Below, piece after piece: positions 46,451 through 58,378 of a stretch of DNA of 64,000 nucleotides (within the stretch, counting starts at the first letter, position 1; the number at the start of each line of letters is the position of its first letter). The position numbers and the translations under genes are program-made. Location: positions 4,367,773 to 4,431,772 of the forward strand of contig JAJEKV010000025.1 in assembly GCA_021234155.1 (NCBI GenBank), given 5' to 3'. This DNA comes from Isoetes taiwanensis (taxonomy: Eukaryota; Streptophyta; Lycopodiopsida; Isoetales; Isoetaceae). The notes under the pieces were generated by a model. That model saw nothing but the letters and a program-made list of their open reading frames with translations, was not told where the DNA came from and made no database searches.

Positions 46451-47256
46451 GTGAAGAAGAAGAAGGAAATGCAGTGGAGAGGTACTTGGCCAGGAGAGTC
46501 AAGAAAGAAAAGAAATGATCTGCTGTTTATGAACTTAGAAATTTTGAAAATTATGTAATCTCCAGAAAACTCGTGTAATGGAAGAAATTTTGTGTATCTA
46601 ACCTTTTTTGTATTCGATAATATATTAAACTTTTGCAATTTTGAGTTTGCAATTTGAGTATTGAATTGCAATTGCAATTAGAGTATTGAATTAACTGGTA
46701 TTGAGTATTGAGTATTGAATTGAGTATTGAATTTGAGTATTGAATTGCAAATTTGAGTATTGAATTGCAATTTGAGTATTGAATTGCAATTGCAATTTGA
46801 GTTTCTAATTTCAATTGTTGTAATTTAGAAGTTTCTACTTTGAATTGTTGCAATAAGATAATAAGTTCATAATCATTCATATTTCCTGCTCACTGTCAAG
46901 TTTATAATCAAAATTGCATTGCTGTTTTCATGCTTTTAAATTTACATGCTTTCAAGTTTCATTCACTTGAAGTTTAAGTTCTATGAGTGATTGAATTGAA
47001 TAGTATTTCTTGCTGTTATTTTCTGGTGTTTTGTTTTTTGCTATTTGCAGGTTTTTTTTCTCCAATGTCACCTTGTTTTCTTCTGTTTTTTCTTGGTCAA
47101 TGAGCCGCTTGCCTCCTGCTTTTTTCCACACCCTGACTTTTTTGGTCCTTGTTTCTTTGATCTTTTCTTGTTCACTAACTTCACTGACTTCAGTGCTCCT
47201 TGCTTCTTTGGTCTTTGGCTTCTTTTTTGCCTCCTCTTTTCGCCTCGACTTGCTAA
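46451..47256. other. T-C region between the convergent genes
   Basis: Holds the 3' end of gene 1, a minisatellite (46630-46850) and a T-rich stretch (47010-47250). On the minus strand that stretch is Lys/Arg-rich in several frames and probably encodes the basic tail of the transposase, as in T-A at 3180-3530. Confidence 0.45.
46630..46850 (+). repeat. Minisatellite, TTGAGTATTGAATTGCAA unit
   Basis: Roughly ten degenerate copies of a unit of 11-18 bases, TTGAGTATTGAATTGCAA(T). It lies between the 3' ends of the two T-C genes, the same place as the repeat tracts in T-A and T-B. Confidence 0.85.
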
Positions 47257-49998
47257 CTAAGCTGTTGCTTGCTCTTTGGTTACAGCTTCTTTACATTTGC
47301 TTGCAACATCACATTGAGCAAGGACGTGGGATTGTATTTGTAGACTTTCAAGAATGTGTTCATGCACATCAGTTTCCAACTCAAAAATGTTGCCACCTAA
47401 GTCTTTCATGTCAAAATTACATGCCACTACTAAATGGCTGTACACACTACAATCTGGTTCAAACCTAAGAAGTTCATACCTACTCTGTTCTATATATTTA
47501 TAAAACTTACGATCCACAACCACCTCCCTCCTTCCAAACTTTTGGCCCCAAGGATCTTTGTAAGCCTTCTCAATTACATGTTTAACTTCAGTACATCTCA
47601 AGATATAGAAATCCACTTTCTCCTTGTTATCTGCTGGAGCAACCACTGCAAAGTTCTCTCCAACATCTATGATATCTGATTTCCATTCTCGCATCCCCTT
47701 CATACACCGCCCATCTACGGTTCCTCTTCATCAACACACAGCCTTAATTCTAAAAAATCCAAGTGCCTATCCCGTCTTTGTTCATGCATTTCTTCAGACT
47801 TACCCGGCCAGTAGTGGCAAAAGCATGAATAATTCATATGTGCAACCCGGGTGGGATCCTTGCAATTCAGCAGTCCGATGCTATGGAACTTACTTGGCCC
47901 CAAAAGTGTTGCACAATCAAATATCTCATCTCTCGCAAACTTCATATTTTCCAATTTCCCAAAAATATCATCCAAAATAGAAAACAAGAAGCTATTTTAG
48001 AAAGAACAAAGACTAAATCAGCACCAAGTGAGCACCATTACAGTTTAAGACTTTGCATTTCTCGAATCTTTGAAGTGTTCTCTCTGAACATAACAACATC
48101 ATGAGTGTCTCTTAATGGTTTAGAATTTCTTTTTAACATCTCATGAGTGAGTGCTCTCTTTAGAACAAACCCGGCACCATCATGCTCACCTACATAATAA
48201 ACATGCCCAATAACTTGGTGCTGTTCAAACAAGAATATCTAATATTCATTAAGCTGGTATGTACCTTTTCCATGGTAAGAACCAAAATAGTTCCAATGGA
48301 TAGGAATCCCCATATTTTTATAAAATCTGCCAAGAAAGAAAAAAGTTCTTGCACCTTTGAATTGACGTGCACATCCATTAGACCACATAACATGATTGTT
48401 ATATTTAAAACCTTTGCTGGCTAGTAGATCAGCATGCTTCTTAAGGCAATGTTGCACAAACAAAGTGTCATGCTCTCTATCATCTGAAATATAAAAATGT
48501 GTCTCTTTGATAATATGTCTTTCAGTGCTACAATCAAATTTCTCGTCCTCAGCCACAACCTCTTCTGGAGTAGCATGCCTGTATGATATGTGCACCAATA
48601 TGGTGTATTGGTCAATAACTGACACTATGGTGTCTCTGGGAAAAGTGGCTAAGCACTGCCTAAACTGTGTGGCCTGCCACCTAGCCTCATAGTTATGGGG
48701 GATGAACTCTTTCAAGACTTGCTTGGCATTTGTTAAAACATCTCGCCGTTGAAGTTGACTTGTACACAAGCTTCACAACAGGTTTTGGTGTCACTATGAA
48801 ACCACCTTTGCCATCGGGTTCATTTAATGATTCATAAACACACAAAAAGAAAAATAGGTAAGCAATTAACATTTCAAACATAAAAAGGCATAAAAGACAC
48901 TCAACGTATCAAAAGTCTTCCAGGTCAATCATGTGCCTTAAACCCCCTGCTTAGTTCTTTTTGGACACACGGAATAAATTTGATGGGCCACAATTCGACA
49001 TGACAATAGCGGGCATTTACGGTCATGCCACTCATCCGCAATATCTTTAGTACAAACCAATGACCTCCACATGTAAACTTGTAGATTTATATGTCATATC
49101 ACGTGCTTGACATGTTGGTCCGGGACCACATACAACACATGTACAAGTGCATTCAGCACCATGGATTTTTGCATCTAACCTTATCTTGTTGGTCGCGTGT
49201 CTAACCAAGTCTAGTCTCATGTGGTACACACAACAACATGTTTCCACCGTCCTTCACTTTCCTCACAAATGGAGGCTTCAATGCATGGAAAGCTGAGAAT
49301 GAGATCTCGAATTTTGGATTTTCCCTTCTAAACCTTTCATAGAATGCACACCGATGTAAAAAAAAAAATGCAATCAATACCTTTTAAAGCAATAACAAAG
49401 CAACTAGCAAATCAAATCACACACCTCGGTTTTCTTCCAAAAATGTAGAGGATCGCGGTACTTTTTACAGGGCTTCCCAAAATCTTTATCACATGCTTCT
49501 TGCATGGTGAAACTTCGAGAGTGAATTGTCCGAGAAATCAGTAACCTTTTCTTGTTCCTTCCTACTAAGCTTATCAAACCTGCTTTTCCTCTTGAACATT
49601 GACCGGGTCCATCTCCAATTTCAATTTGCTACTCTCCTAACGTCTTCTTTGTTGCCACATACCTTCTATTTAAGTTCAAACATTTGAAGTTCCCAAGCGG
49701 TTTGTCCCAATTTATCAACAAGAAACACTATGGCGAGTTCCTTGCTCTAAGCACATCTGTGGATCTGTCAAGCTTATGTTTGGACAAAGGAATTCCTCAA
49801 ATTATCTACTATCTGAGTCATTGTTGCTACTTCCTTTAATTTTAAAACTTCCCACTCTGGTAACAGCTTAGCAGCACCCTGAAGCACCTCTTTCCTATCT
49901 TTTTCTGAGTTCCTATGACATACCTCATTAGCATAGTTAGCAATCTTCTTAGACAATTGTTGTTTTCTTCTTTTAGTCAATCCATTATGGTTCGTCAT
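47257..49998 (-). pseudogene. Putative DDE-like transposase of T-C
   Basis: Reads leftward. MTNHNGLTKRRKQQLSKKIA (49998) aligns with KEIAKQVVDYFNKL of T-A. Next come the Cys-rich block ETCCCVYHMRLDLVRHATNK with CxCxVCGPGxxCQA (49250-49110), and VVCTKDIADEWHDRKCP. The open block 48769-48239 has TQFRQCLATFPRDTIVSVID, IIKETHFYISDDREHDTLFV, HVMWSNGCARQFKGARTFFF and IPIHWNYFGSYHGKG. A short GT-AG intron (about 85 bases) splits HGKG from GEHDGAGFVLKRALTHEML. The C-terminal block is 47703-47257 (FAVVAPADNKEKVDFYILRC, ELLRFEPDCSVYSHLVV). Compared with T-A, Asp of SDGC is Asn here, which could matter if it is a metal ligand. It is the better-preserved copy, but still broken around 49000-49770. Confidence 0.75.
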
Positions 49999-51384
49999 TT
50001 AAACAATGGTTTTGATACTTGATACTCTCGGGATTCTCGTGACGCCTTCCCTTGCCCTCTTTAGGGCTCTTTGTTTGTTTTCTTTTTAAGTGCAATTTGA
50101 TATTCCTATAGACTGTCAGTAAATCTTCTTTGCAAGAAGGATGCTGATCTGCATGATATGTACAAGTAACACTGATTTAGAATATTATACCAGATAGCAT
50201 GACGTTCAAGAAAAAGCCAACTAACTTGTTTCAAGAGTGCTTTGCACCTGCTCACGTTGGACTTGAAGCTCACATTCTGCACAATGGCAAAGCAAAAAAT
50301 AAAAAGAAAATTATGAAGTCTATTCTTCTTCAATATGAATTCAAGCAAACAATAGAAAAGAACTCCATACCAGTAACGGATTGAGTGTTTGTATTTTCTT
50401 TTGAAGCATCTACATTATATGCATAATCAGCACCAAAAAGGTAGAGGATAGAGAACATGTTTTATAGAGTGGTTGGAGCCACTAGAGAAATTGTAGATTA
50501 AGTTTTATGATTTTAATGCTTTCTTCCGATGGTTGTTCATGCCATTAATATCTGCATAATATTATGGCTGATGCCATACATATGTGATATTAATGGATGA
50601 CATTGAAAATTCTAGATTGGTATCTAAAAATCTGAGCAATAGTTAGTGCTACTGGTTGAGGTTGATCTTCAACAAAAATCCACTATTCTTTATTAAACCT
50701 TACCATTCTCAAAATGTAAAAGTCACTTTTAGTTAATATCTTGACAATTGTCTTTCAATTCAATACTTTTAATAACTTACTTCAATCCTTAGCCTTAAAA
50801 TTATAATTGCAGTAAATGGTTGGTGCTATTTTTGAGATCATAACTCTAGCTCTTGGACCCTGAAATAGATTGAGTTGGTGCTCATGTACAATCAGATTGA
50901 GTTAACGCTCATAAACATATGGATTGAATGAATTACTATGATACTAAAAAGACTTGCAAAATAAAAAGAGCTAAAGCCCCAGCAGAGATCTATAAATAAA
51001 AGCTGAATTTCAATTACACATATATCCGCATTGGACGATTTTTGCTTCTCTAGAATCTCTCAGAGTCTAGCTTCCGAATCACTTCGTCTAATTCGTCCGA
51101 ATGAGAAGAAGAAGAAGAAGAGATTTTAACGTCACGCCACAAGGCAGCGTCCTATCGGACATGTGACACTTTACAACACACCCAGATGGGTCCTGCCCCC
51201 ACCACTTTACATTGCTGAAGTGGGCCAAAAGAGTGACAAGGGGTCAAAGAAGACTGCTCTACTCCTTCGCTCTTGAATCTGATTCAAAGAAAGCCATTAC
51301 TTTCTTCTAGAGCTTCTACTATTCCTGTTCAATAATCTACTACTATCCCTCAGCCTAACTCTTGGTGTTCTACATTGAGGACTG
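49999..51384. other. T-C upstream region of the transposase gene
   Basis: AT-rich, with short frames only. A minus-strand frame (50348-50106) and a plus-strand frame (50199-50384) overlap and show no domain. A (GAA)n run lies at 51105-51121. No gene is called. Confidence 0.4.
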
Positions 51385-51784
51385 CTAGTTCGAGGGAGGA
51401 GCTACCCTCCAATTAAAGTCATAAGGTTCATTTCCTTTGAACTGTATTTCTGTGGGTTCCACTGTTCTATGAACCTCAAAAGCATCTGAAAAGTGAGAAT
51501 AAAGCAAGCACATTAGAAAAATAGTATAAGACATTAATGAATTGGGCATGCAAACCTTGCATGCCATGGAGATGAATGTTTCCTTCATATTCTCCAACAA
51601 TTTCTTCCGAATGCGCATCAGCAGTAGGCCTGTCAAAATGAATTGTTCCTGCTATGCGAGAACATAACTGCAGAAACTGCTGAGATTGTTCTTGAAGATA
51701 GTGCAAACTGGATAGCAGATCTTTAGGATCAAAGCTAGAACCAAGCTTTGAAATGGAAGAAACAAAAGCGCCTTCCCAGTCCAT
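51385..51784 (-). CDS. Unrecognised two-exon coding region near the T-C right end
   Basis: Begins MDWEGAFVSSISKLGSSFDP (51784) and continues KDLLSSLHYLQEQSQQFLQL and CSRIAGTIHFDRPTADAHSE. After a likely GT-AG intron (about 51553-51487) it ends with DAFEVHRTVEPTEIQFKGNE. It has the look of a real plant gene (regular codons, intron) of about 110 residues. It has no counterpart in T-A or T-B. It could be a captured host gene or the diverged first exons of the transposase transcript. I do not know its function. Confidence 0.42.
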
Positions 51785-52049
51785 CCGAGTTTGAAAACAT
51801 CTGAAAAGAATCAGAAAGCAATTCGAAACAAGAAAAAGGAAAATAAGGCCGTAATTCCAAATTCGAAAAAGGAATCAAGCACCAAAGATAATCGGGATTG
51901 ATGACATGGCTAGCAAATCGACCGCACCTCGCCAAAGAAATTGATGATCAACCGTTCCGGGCTTCGGATCCATGGCGGGGTGAAAATTTGGCGGTGAGGG
52001 AAATTGGGTGAAGGGCATGTGAAGGGCGAGAAGGGTAATCGACCCGATC

Positions 52050-52069
52050 AGCACCCCATGTCGCGACAT
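52050..52069. promoter_or_regulatory. Subterminal motif AGCACCCC + ATGTCGCGACAT in T-C
   Basis: AGCACCCC runs into the palindrome ATGTCGCGACAT (52058-52069), 42 bases inside the right end. It matches 19952-19972 of T-B apart from one extra base there. Confidence 0.6.
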
Positions 52070-52111
52070 CATGTGGCGTGCTCAATTGTACACCTCGATT
52101 AAAAAACACCC

Positions 52112-55010
52112 ATGTACATCTCTGAAATTTTTGACATAGAATAGAATAGAATAGAATATGATTTTATCGTCCACGAGACCAAATCGGCTTATGGGACCCA
52201 AGTACAAAGAGAGAGCAGCAGCGATTACTACTACGATTAAAAACCCCCACCGAAGGGTTTTCGGAAAAACCTTAGTAGCAATAAGGATCTTTGACATACT
52301 TTTACGTTATATACATAATCACAGACAATCTGGTGAGGTTAATGTCGGACGGGGGCATAACTGAGTCCGCGTATCCATTACCTCCGGTAATGATCCCCAA
52401 CAAGCCCTCTGAGAGGCCGTGCTTTCATTAGCTCATGCAAGGCTGATGGGGCACAACTAACCCGAGCATCACCGGGCCGGATATGCTCGTCTGCGGGCAG
52501 GCACGGAGGGCGTGACTTTCATCCTCAATGGCGCCCTGTTGACAGCACTGGCCGGACCCTGTCCTCCGCGCGACTCCGAATCCATCTCCCGATCTCCAAT
52601 GCGGAGGTGGTGTGCACTGTCTTAATGGAAGCAATCACCCTGCGCTTTTTCATGGGTAGATGGGTGCTGTGAGGTAGTGGTGGGGGCCTGGTGAGCATGG
52701 GATTAACTGGCGATAATTTGCCACCTTGACATGCGGCGGGGCCTCGCATCCCAAAGCTTGGCCATGAAGCAAGCATCCAAATCTTTGCTTCAAAGGCGGC
52801 CGTTCCTTCGGTGTATGCACCGGGTCCACATCGTATTGCCTCGCACATTCCATAGCGAGAACCACTGGGCTTGCTTGTCTTTCCAGCCCGAGCTTTTGAG
52901 TCGGCATGGCCCATCGCCACCGCCAAAGCAAGGTTGGGCAGGCCGGGCTTGGTTTTGAATTTGGACGGACTGCTTGGGCGAATGGTGGGGTCCAAAGACT
53001 TGGCGGAGCCATCGTTTGACTCCCGCATTAGGTCATCGAACCCGGTGATTGTGGGGAAGGTGGTTGCAGCCCCCGGATCGCGGCGGTCTCCCCCAAAGCA
53101 TCATCCCCTACCCTCGGGAAGGAGCCGGTTCACCGTGGCCGTCTGTTTGTTGAAGAGCAAATACATTCATGCCCGTTATATCAATGGCATGAACTGCGTG
53201 AAGTAAATCCAGGTAAAAGTTACATTTCCTATTTATCAAAGGAAGAGTAATTAGTACTTGATATTTTTAACATCTGTTTTGATGGTACAGGCAGATGAAG
53301 TTATCAATCATGGGGAGCAGAGGTTTTGTCACTGCAATAGGTTAGAATATGAACTGGATTTAGTAGCATTTTGTACCCTGATTGGGAACACTAACAATAT
53401 TATGATGCATCAAGTGGCTCAGCTTTCTGCTAACCCTGTTTGTTAGATTGTTTTACAGGAAACGTTTGACATGAGATAAATGAACGTGGAAGACATCATC
53501 AGCCAAAGACATTGGCAAGCAGTTCGTGCAGCTCGTAATTGCGTTTAGGTTTTTTCTTTGGTCTATAGGTTGTATAAGAAGAATGTTCGACTCATGATCA
53601 AGATAAAAGCTTAGGCAATGGTTGAGCCATTGTATATGCAGATTGCAAGCATGCATTGATTACATATGGGCTTATCATTGGGCTTAGCATTATAGGTTTG
53701 AAGAGAGGAACTATTGAAGGTTCTTACATGCTTCTTCTAGATTTATCTTAAACAAACATTGGGTTCGAAAAGTGAGGTCATGGGTCTGTTCTCTCTCTCT
53801 CTCTACATATCCTACTTGATCTTCAAAACTTAGCAAAGGAATTATTGCATTGTATTGCAAAGGAATTATTTCATGTATTGCTTCTTATTTGAATTTAATA
53901 TCAGTCTAATAGTAGTGTGTGTTAATGCAAATAAATATATAAAAGTGGTGCTGCTTATCTACATCCATTTGGACTTCCAAAATCAAACTAAATCATCAAA
54001 TAAAAGAATCTACAAGATGGTTCTTATAACATGACTTCCATATTTGTGATTATTGTAGTGCAAAGCTACAAAAGGGCTAAGAAATATAGTCTTTTTTTGT
54101 TGGGGGTGTTTTTCTACATATATATTTTAAGTGCAAAACCCTTATAAATATCAATCCACATTGTCATTTACTTCCCACATAAATGCCCCTCTTCTACAAG
54201 CCCAGATAAACATATAATTTCTTTATATAAATCCCTGAGCAAATTATATCCAAAGAAGTCAAAGTATTATAGGTAAAGAAGTTTATGGCTCAACATTCAA
54301 AAATAATGGTCAACATTTGTTGGACCATGCGGGAGCATGATGTTCATACAAGGGTTTTTAGGAAATAAACACGCATAGATATTCACTGCTATGCAAATAT
54401 TAACTGATCATAATGTCCAAGTTTGGTTCCATTTAATGTAAACAAAAAACGCAATTCAATTAAAAATTTAGTTTGCACCCTAGCTCTCCCTTCTCTTTGA
54501 GGGCATTAAGACACACCATTATTTGGACATTATCTTCGACAAGGAAATAATAGAGATAGATGTGCACCCGATGTATGACAAGGCCATCTTCATACCAAGG
54601 AGTAATAACATGTTGAAAATCAACAACAAGGTCCTTTAGAGGTTATGTGGACAACTCCATATGTACGGGAACATAGATGCCATCACTACGGCCAACCAAC
54701 AGGAGCTTGGGAACATAATAGAGGTTAAAATCATCAACAAACGAAACCTTCAGAAAAAAAAGAAAAAAGAGAAGACATCAGAATTGCTATGAAGAAGGAC
54801 CATCCTTTTCTACGCAATGCTTTCTGAGGTACAATGCAACACTATCTTACTTGAATGAACTAGGTTTCTTTTAGACGACGTTAAATCTTAGAAAATTTTT
54901 TTGTATAATAAAAATTAAAAAATGTTAGATTATTGCACGCTGTTCTCATTGTGGCTAAAACATTTACATGCCTCCAATGTATGCCCAGCAATGCTGGGCA
55001 TTATTACTAG
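52112..55010 (+). other. H2 3' portion
   Basis: The remainder of Helitron H2 after T-C. 52350-53210 is GC-rich with long frames on both strands; the largest, 52525-53028 minus, has no recognisable domain. 53460-54900 is AT-rich with no coding sign except a CT run (53798-53815). The Helitron end lies at 54983-55010. Confidence 0.5.
52871..53458 (+). pseudogene. Possible captured host exons in H2
   Basis: An upstream open stretch (to about 53210) is followed by an intron-like segment ending TTTTGATGGTACAG at about 53291. Next is an open exon, ADEVINHGEQRFCHCNRLEY, ELDLVAFCTLIGNTNNIMMH, ending at a TAG near 53446. Orientation matches H2. The parent gene is not recognised; the exon pattern is the main support. 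Confidence 0.35.
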
Positions 55011-55883
55011 TGAAATCAGAGAAATGGGTTCGTGCATGAATCCGGCCTGCCAGATCGATTACATGACTCAAGTGCATGAATTAAGATCGAACAAGGGCCT
55101 GACCTGGCCGGTTTTGGTCTGCCAGAACTATTAGTGAACTCTAGAAAGAGTTCTATAAAGCTTGAGAGTCGGATTTGAGCAGCAGAGAAATCTGGAGCAG
55201 AATTATTGAAGCCGATTTCTGATAAGATACTTAGAAAATAGATCTAAGAGTTGAGCTTTGGGTTTGGGTTTGGATTTGGAATCCAAATTGGATATTGTGG
55301 CCCCAAAGGCGATGGATTCTGCCAAAGAGCACGACGAATTGGACCCATAGGGTGGGATTGTGACCAAAGCCGTGATTGAATTGGGAAAACTGGCCCGAGA
55401 GTGCGGCCCTAAAGGCGTGCTAGCGATCCCAAAGCAGATTGCTCTTGCCAAGGACTCCATGCGCAAAGAACCGTTGGTGCCCGATAGGAAGGGATTCGTT
55501 CAAAGGATTTGGATTCGAAGAGGAACCAACCTAGGCCAAACTTTGAGGTGTTCAATCCTGATGCCCGGGCTGTGTTAGAGTCCGTGGCATTGGGAGCGCC
55601 CGAGGGCCCAGTTGGGGCTTGATAGCTGGTGGACAATCTTCCGGGGAGGATTCTCTGGAAGAATCAGGGAGCCATGTGAGCGACAAACAAAAGGTCGGTG
55701 GGGATCCAGGGGATCCATGGTGTGAAGCGATGCGACCAAGGTGATAACGGGCTTGTGGGAATCTCAAAGAAGAACAAGCCGATAAGACTAGGGGGGATCG
55801 GGATCCAAGGTGTGGGTGGTAGCTAGTCGGCGTCAACACGCGGGCAGGGATTGTTTCTAAGGAAAAATTTTTGCCGTGTAACA
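55011..55883 (+). repeat. R1 right LTR, 3' segment
   Basis: Starts TGAAATCAGAGAAATGGG, exactly where the left LTR continues after GATA (20618), and ends GCCGTGTAACA. It aligns with 20618-21461, with many small indels. TSD TTCAT follows. Confidence 0.92.
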
Positions 55884-55901
55884 TTCATTGACATGTTTCA
55901 A

Positions 55902-55974
55902 AGTACCTTAGACTTTGCACAACCACTTGGATAAGGCAAGGTCACAATGCGGACTCAATTCACTAAGTTCAATG
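55902..55974 (+). repeat. Subterminal repeat of H0, copy 2
   Basis: The diverged second copy of 758-832 (AGTACCTTAGACTTTGCACA, ACCACTTGGATAA, CACTAAGTTCAATG), just before the H0 hairpin. Confidence 0.7.
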
Positions 55975-55984
55975 ACAGGTTTCC

Positions 55985-56017
55985 AACCAAGCCCAGCAAC
56001 GCTGGGCTTGGTTCTAG
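55985..56017 (+). mobile_element. H0: Helitron 3' terminus
   Basis: AACCAAGCCCAGC, AAC, GCTGGGCTTGGTT form a perfect 13-bp stem with a 3-base loop (55985-56013), followed directly by CTAG (56014-56017) and T. The hairpin core GCCCAGCAACGCTGGGC is almost the same as in H2 and close to H1, so the three belong to one family. Its 5' end is not in the window or not recognisable. Confidence 0.8.
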
Positions 56018-58256
56018 TTTACATCTATGGTTTAGGGTACGAAATTGTTTTGTGTTGATTTAGACGTATGGTCTGGGGTACAAGAAATGGTTGGTTGGTG
56101 TAACTTCCTATTTTAAAATCACAAATCACAAATTACAAATTACAAATTGCAGTTGCCTCCATAGTAATGTTGATTGTGCTTGACCGCCATAGCATGGATG
56201 CGTCATAAGAATATATATTGTATTGAAGTTGCATCAAATATATTCCAATTAGTTAAGAAATTCACCTTTGTACCTTTAAATCTCTAAATCTAGATTAAAA
56301 TAGGTCAAAAGAAATAATCAGCATGCATGGTATCATCACAATTTATAACTCCACCTCAATTCACAAGGCCCTTCCTCAAAGACAGATACAACATAGACCT
56401 TCGATCTAGAATCATAACATCAGTCTAATTTCCCTACAAAATGACTATCATCAAGTTCTGTATAAGGCCAAACTTAAAAGCATTTCTACACATTCATATA
56501 TGCTTACAACATGATTGAATGTTAGAAATTTCAGGACTCCAACTGCAGAGTGCAAAACATAATTATATAGATTGATTAATCATAGCAAGAACATCATGGA
56601 CATGGTTCTTAACATAGCTATATCTATGCCATGTCACCCAGAGTGGTATTTATTAATCAAGAGTGGATTTCTTAAGGAAGTATGAACCATTTGTACCTCT
56701 TGATGAAGTCTGAACCATCCCCATGAGTGCTGCACAGTACAATATAGGTCTAGAATATCAAGAGATGGTCATCATAGCCAAATCAACAAACATTTAAAAT
56801 CGATCAAAACTTGAAATCCTGGATTAAACGTTTATAGAATCAAAAGACCTTATATGAATGCATGTAAAAGAATAAACTGATATGCAGAATTCTTAAATAA
56901 GTTTGAACTATTTGTATTTCTTGTTGAATTTTGAACATCTGCCATAAGTGCTCCCACAGTACAATACAGGTCCGGAATATCAAAAGATGGCCGTCATAGC
57001 CAAATCAGCAAATCATGTAAAATTGATCAAAACTTGAAATTCTGGACTAAAATTTATAGAATCAGAAGATCTTACATGAATGCATGTAGAAGAATAAACT
57101 GGTTGTGCAGACATAAAATCCAAGTTAACAACAATTTTTTATTGAAACGTATCACATAGTAGGAGGACAAAGCGTACATACGATGTGGGAGCCAAATTGA
57201 TCTATTATTTTAAAGGGAAAAGATAATGTAGTTACAACATCAATGCTTCTTCGAACTGTCTCGAGATGCAGCCACTATGACAGCTTCTCAAAATAAATCT
57301 GCAAAGAAATGAAGGAAACCATTTGCCTAGTGACAGACATGGAGTTTTAATGCAAAAGTTCAAACCGACCTGTTTGTGCAGCCGCAAAACTCGATGGTAG
57401 AAACAACATAATAAAGATTACATAGCTCTCCTTACTGAGTTTAGCTTGGTACCCAGAACCATGGATTTGTTTCTAGGATCAGAGGCACTGGTTTAGGGCT
57501 TGTGATAGAAACAAAAGAAATAGATCAAAATATGAATCGTAAATAGAAATCATACCAAATCTCAGCCATAAAATGGATTATCAAATCCTGGCCTGCTGTT
57601 TCTGATTCTCCAACCACGAAGTTATCTCCAACCATGAAGTTAGGGCAGAGGATGGCTATGGCGACATGTCCGGCAGTGAGACCTAACTGCACCCTTACAC
57701 TAAAAAAGGTTTGCGCATATGCAGCTATGGCGACCCTTCCCTTGCCATGGGAAAAAAATCGAAAGTTGATCCAATACCATCTGTTGCCTTTGTATCATCC
57801 TTACATTCACTTTGACCTCCATTCTTTTTATTGAACTGATACTGCTGCATCAAAAGTGTAAGTGAAGAAGGCTTCAACTCCGACGGATAGGGTTAGGTCA
57901 TGGCCAAAGAGGAACAAAGGCATGCACGCAATAATCTGCACAGAAAAGGGGCATAAGCCGAATAAGGTTATAACAGAGAAGGGGCTTGAGAGCTGCCCCA
58001 TCATGTGGATATGGAAGAATGCGATGCACAATCTGCCATCGTTCTGCTCGTTGTGGGAGCAAAGAGAGAAAAAAAAAGGAGAGTTTTAATGTTCAAGGGG
58101 CAATCTTGACCGTTAGACAGAGAGAGCGAATCTCAGCCATCCGATCTAGGGCGTGATCCATTACTTGCACATTACAATATAAGATGCAAGCTAGTGCTTG
58201 CCGAATTGAACAAAAGCGGGCGACACGTGCAAAATGTTGACTGCCCTAACATTTCG
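56018..58256. other. Right flank, no gene called
   Basis: AT-rich. A direct duplication sits at 56678-57101 (separate entry). The frame at 57634-57834 (66 codons) and overlapping frames at 57828-58089 have no recognisable domain. Confidence 0.5.
56678..57101 (+). repeat. Two-copy direct duplication of about 205 bp
   Basis: Copies at 56678-56882 and 56898-57101 share AGTACAATA(T/C)AGGTC, GGAATATCAA/GAATATCAA, CATAGCCAAATCA, GATCAAAACTTGAAAT and GAATGCATGTA(A/G)AAGAATAAACTG. Divergence is moderate. Confidence 0.85.
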
Positions 58257-58378
58257 AGGGGAAATGTTCGCTGGCTCGCTATTACGGGGGGTAAGGCCCT
58301 GGCTCGCCCACTGGCTCACCCTAACGGGCTCGCCAGGGCCTTACCCCACGTAATGGCCAGCCAGCGAACATGACCCCT
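58257..58378. repeat. Foldback (MITE-like) palindrome
   Basis: A 122-bp near-palindrome beginning AGGGG and ending CCCCT. The arms (ATGTTCGCTGGCTCGCTATT, GGGGTAAGGCCCTGGCTCGC and their complements) pair for about 50 bp around a loop of about 17 bases. No clear TSD. Confidence 0.8.

Noticed and set aside
52525-53028. 167-codon minus-strand frame as a host gene
   Set aside because: GC-rich sequence with long frames on both strands; no domain, and the plus strand has a better exon-like continuation with an intron.
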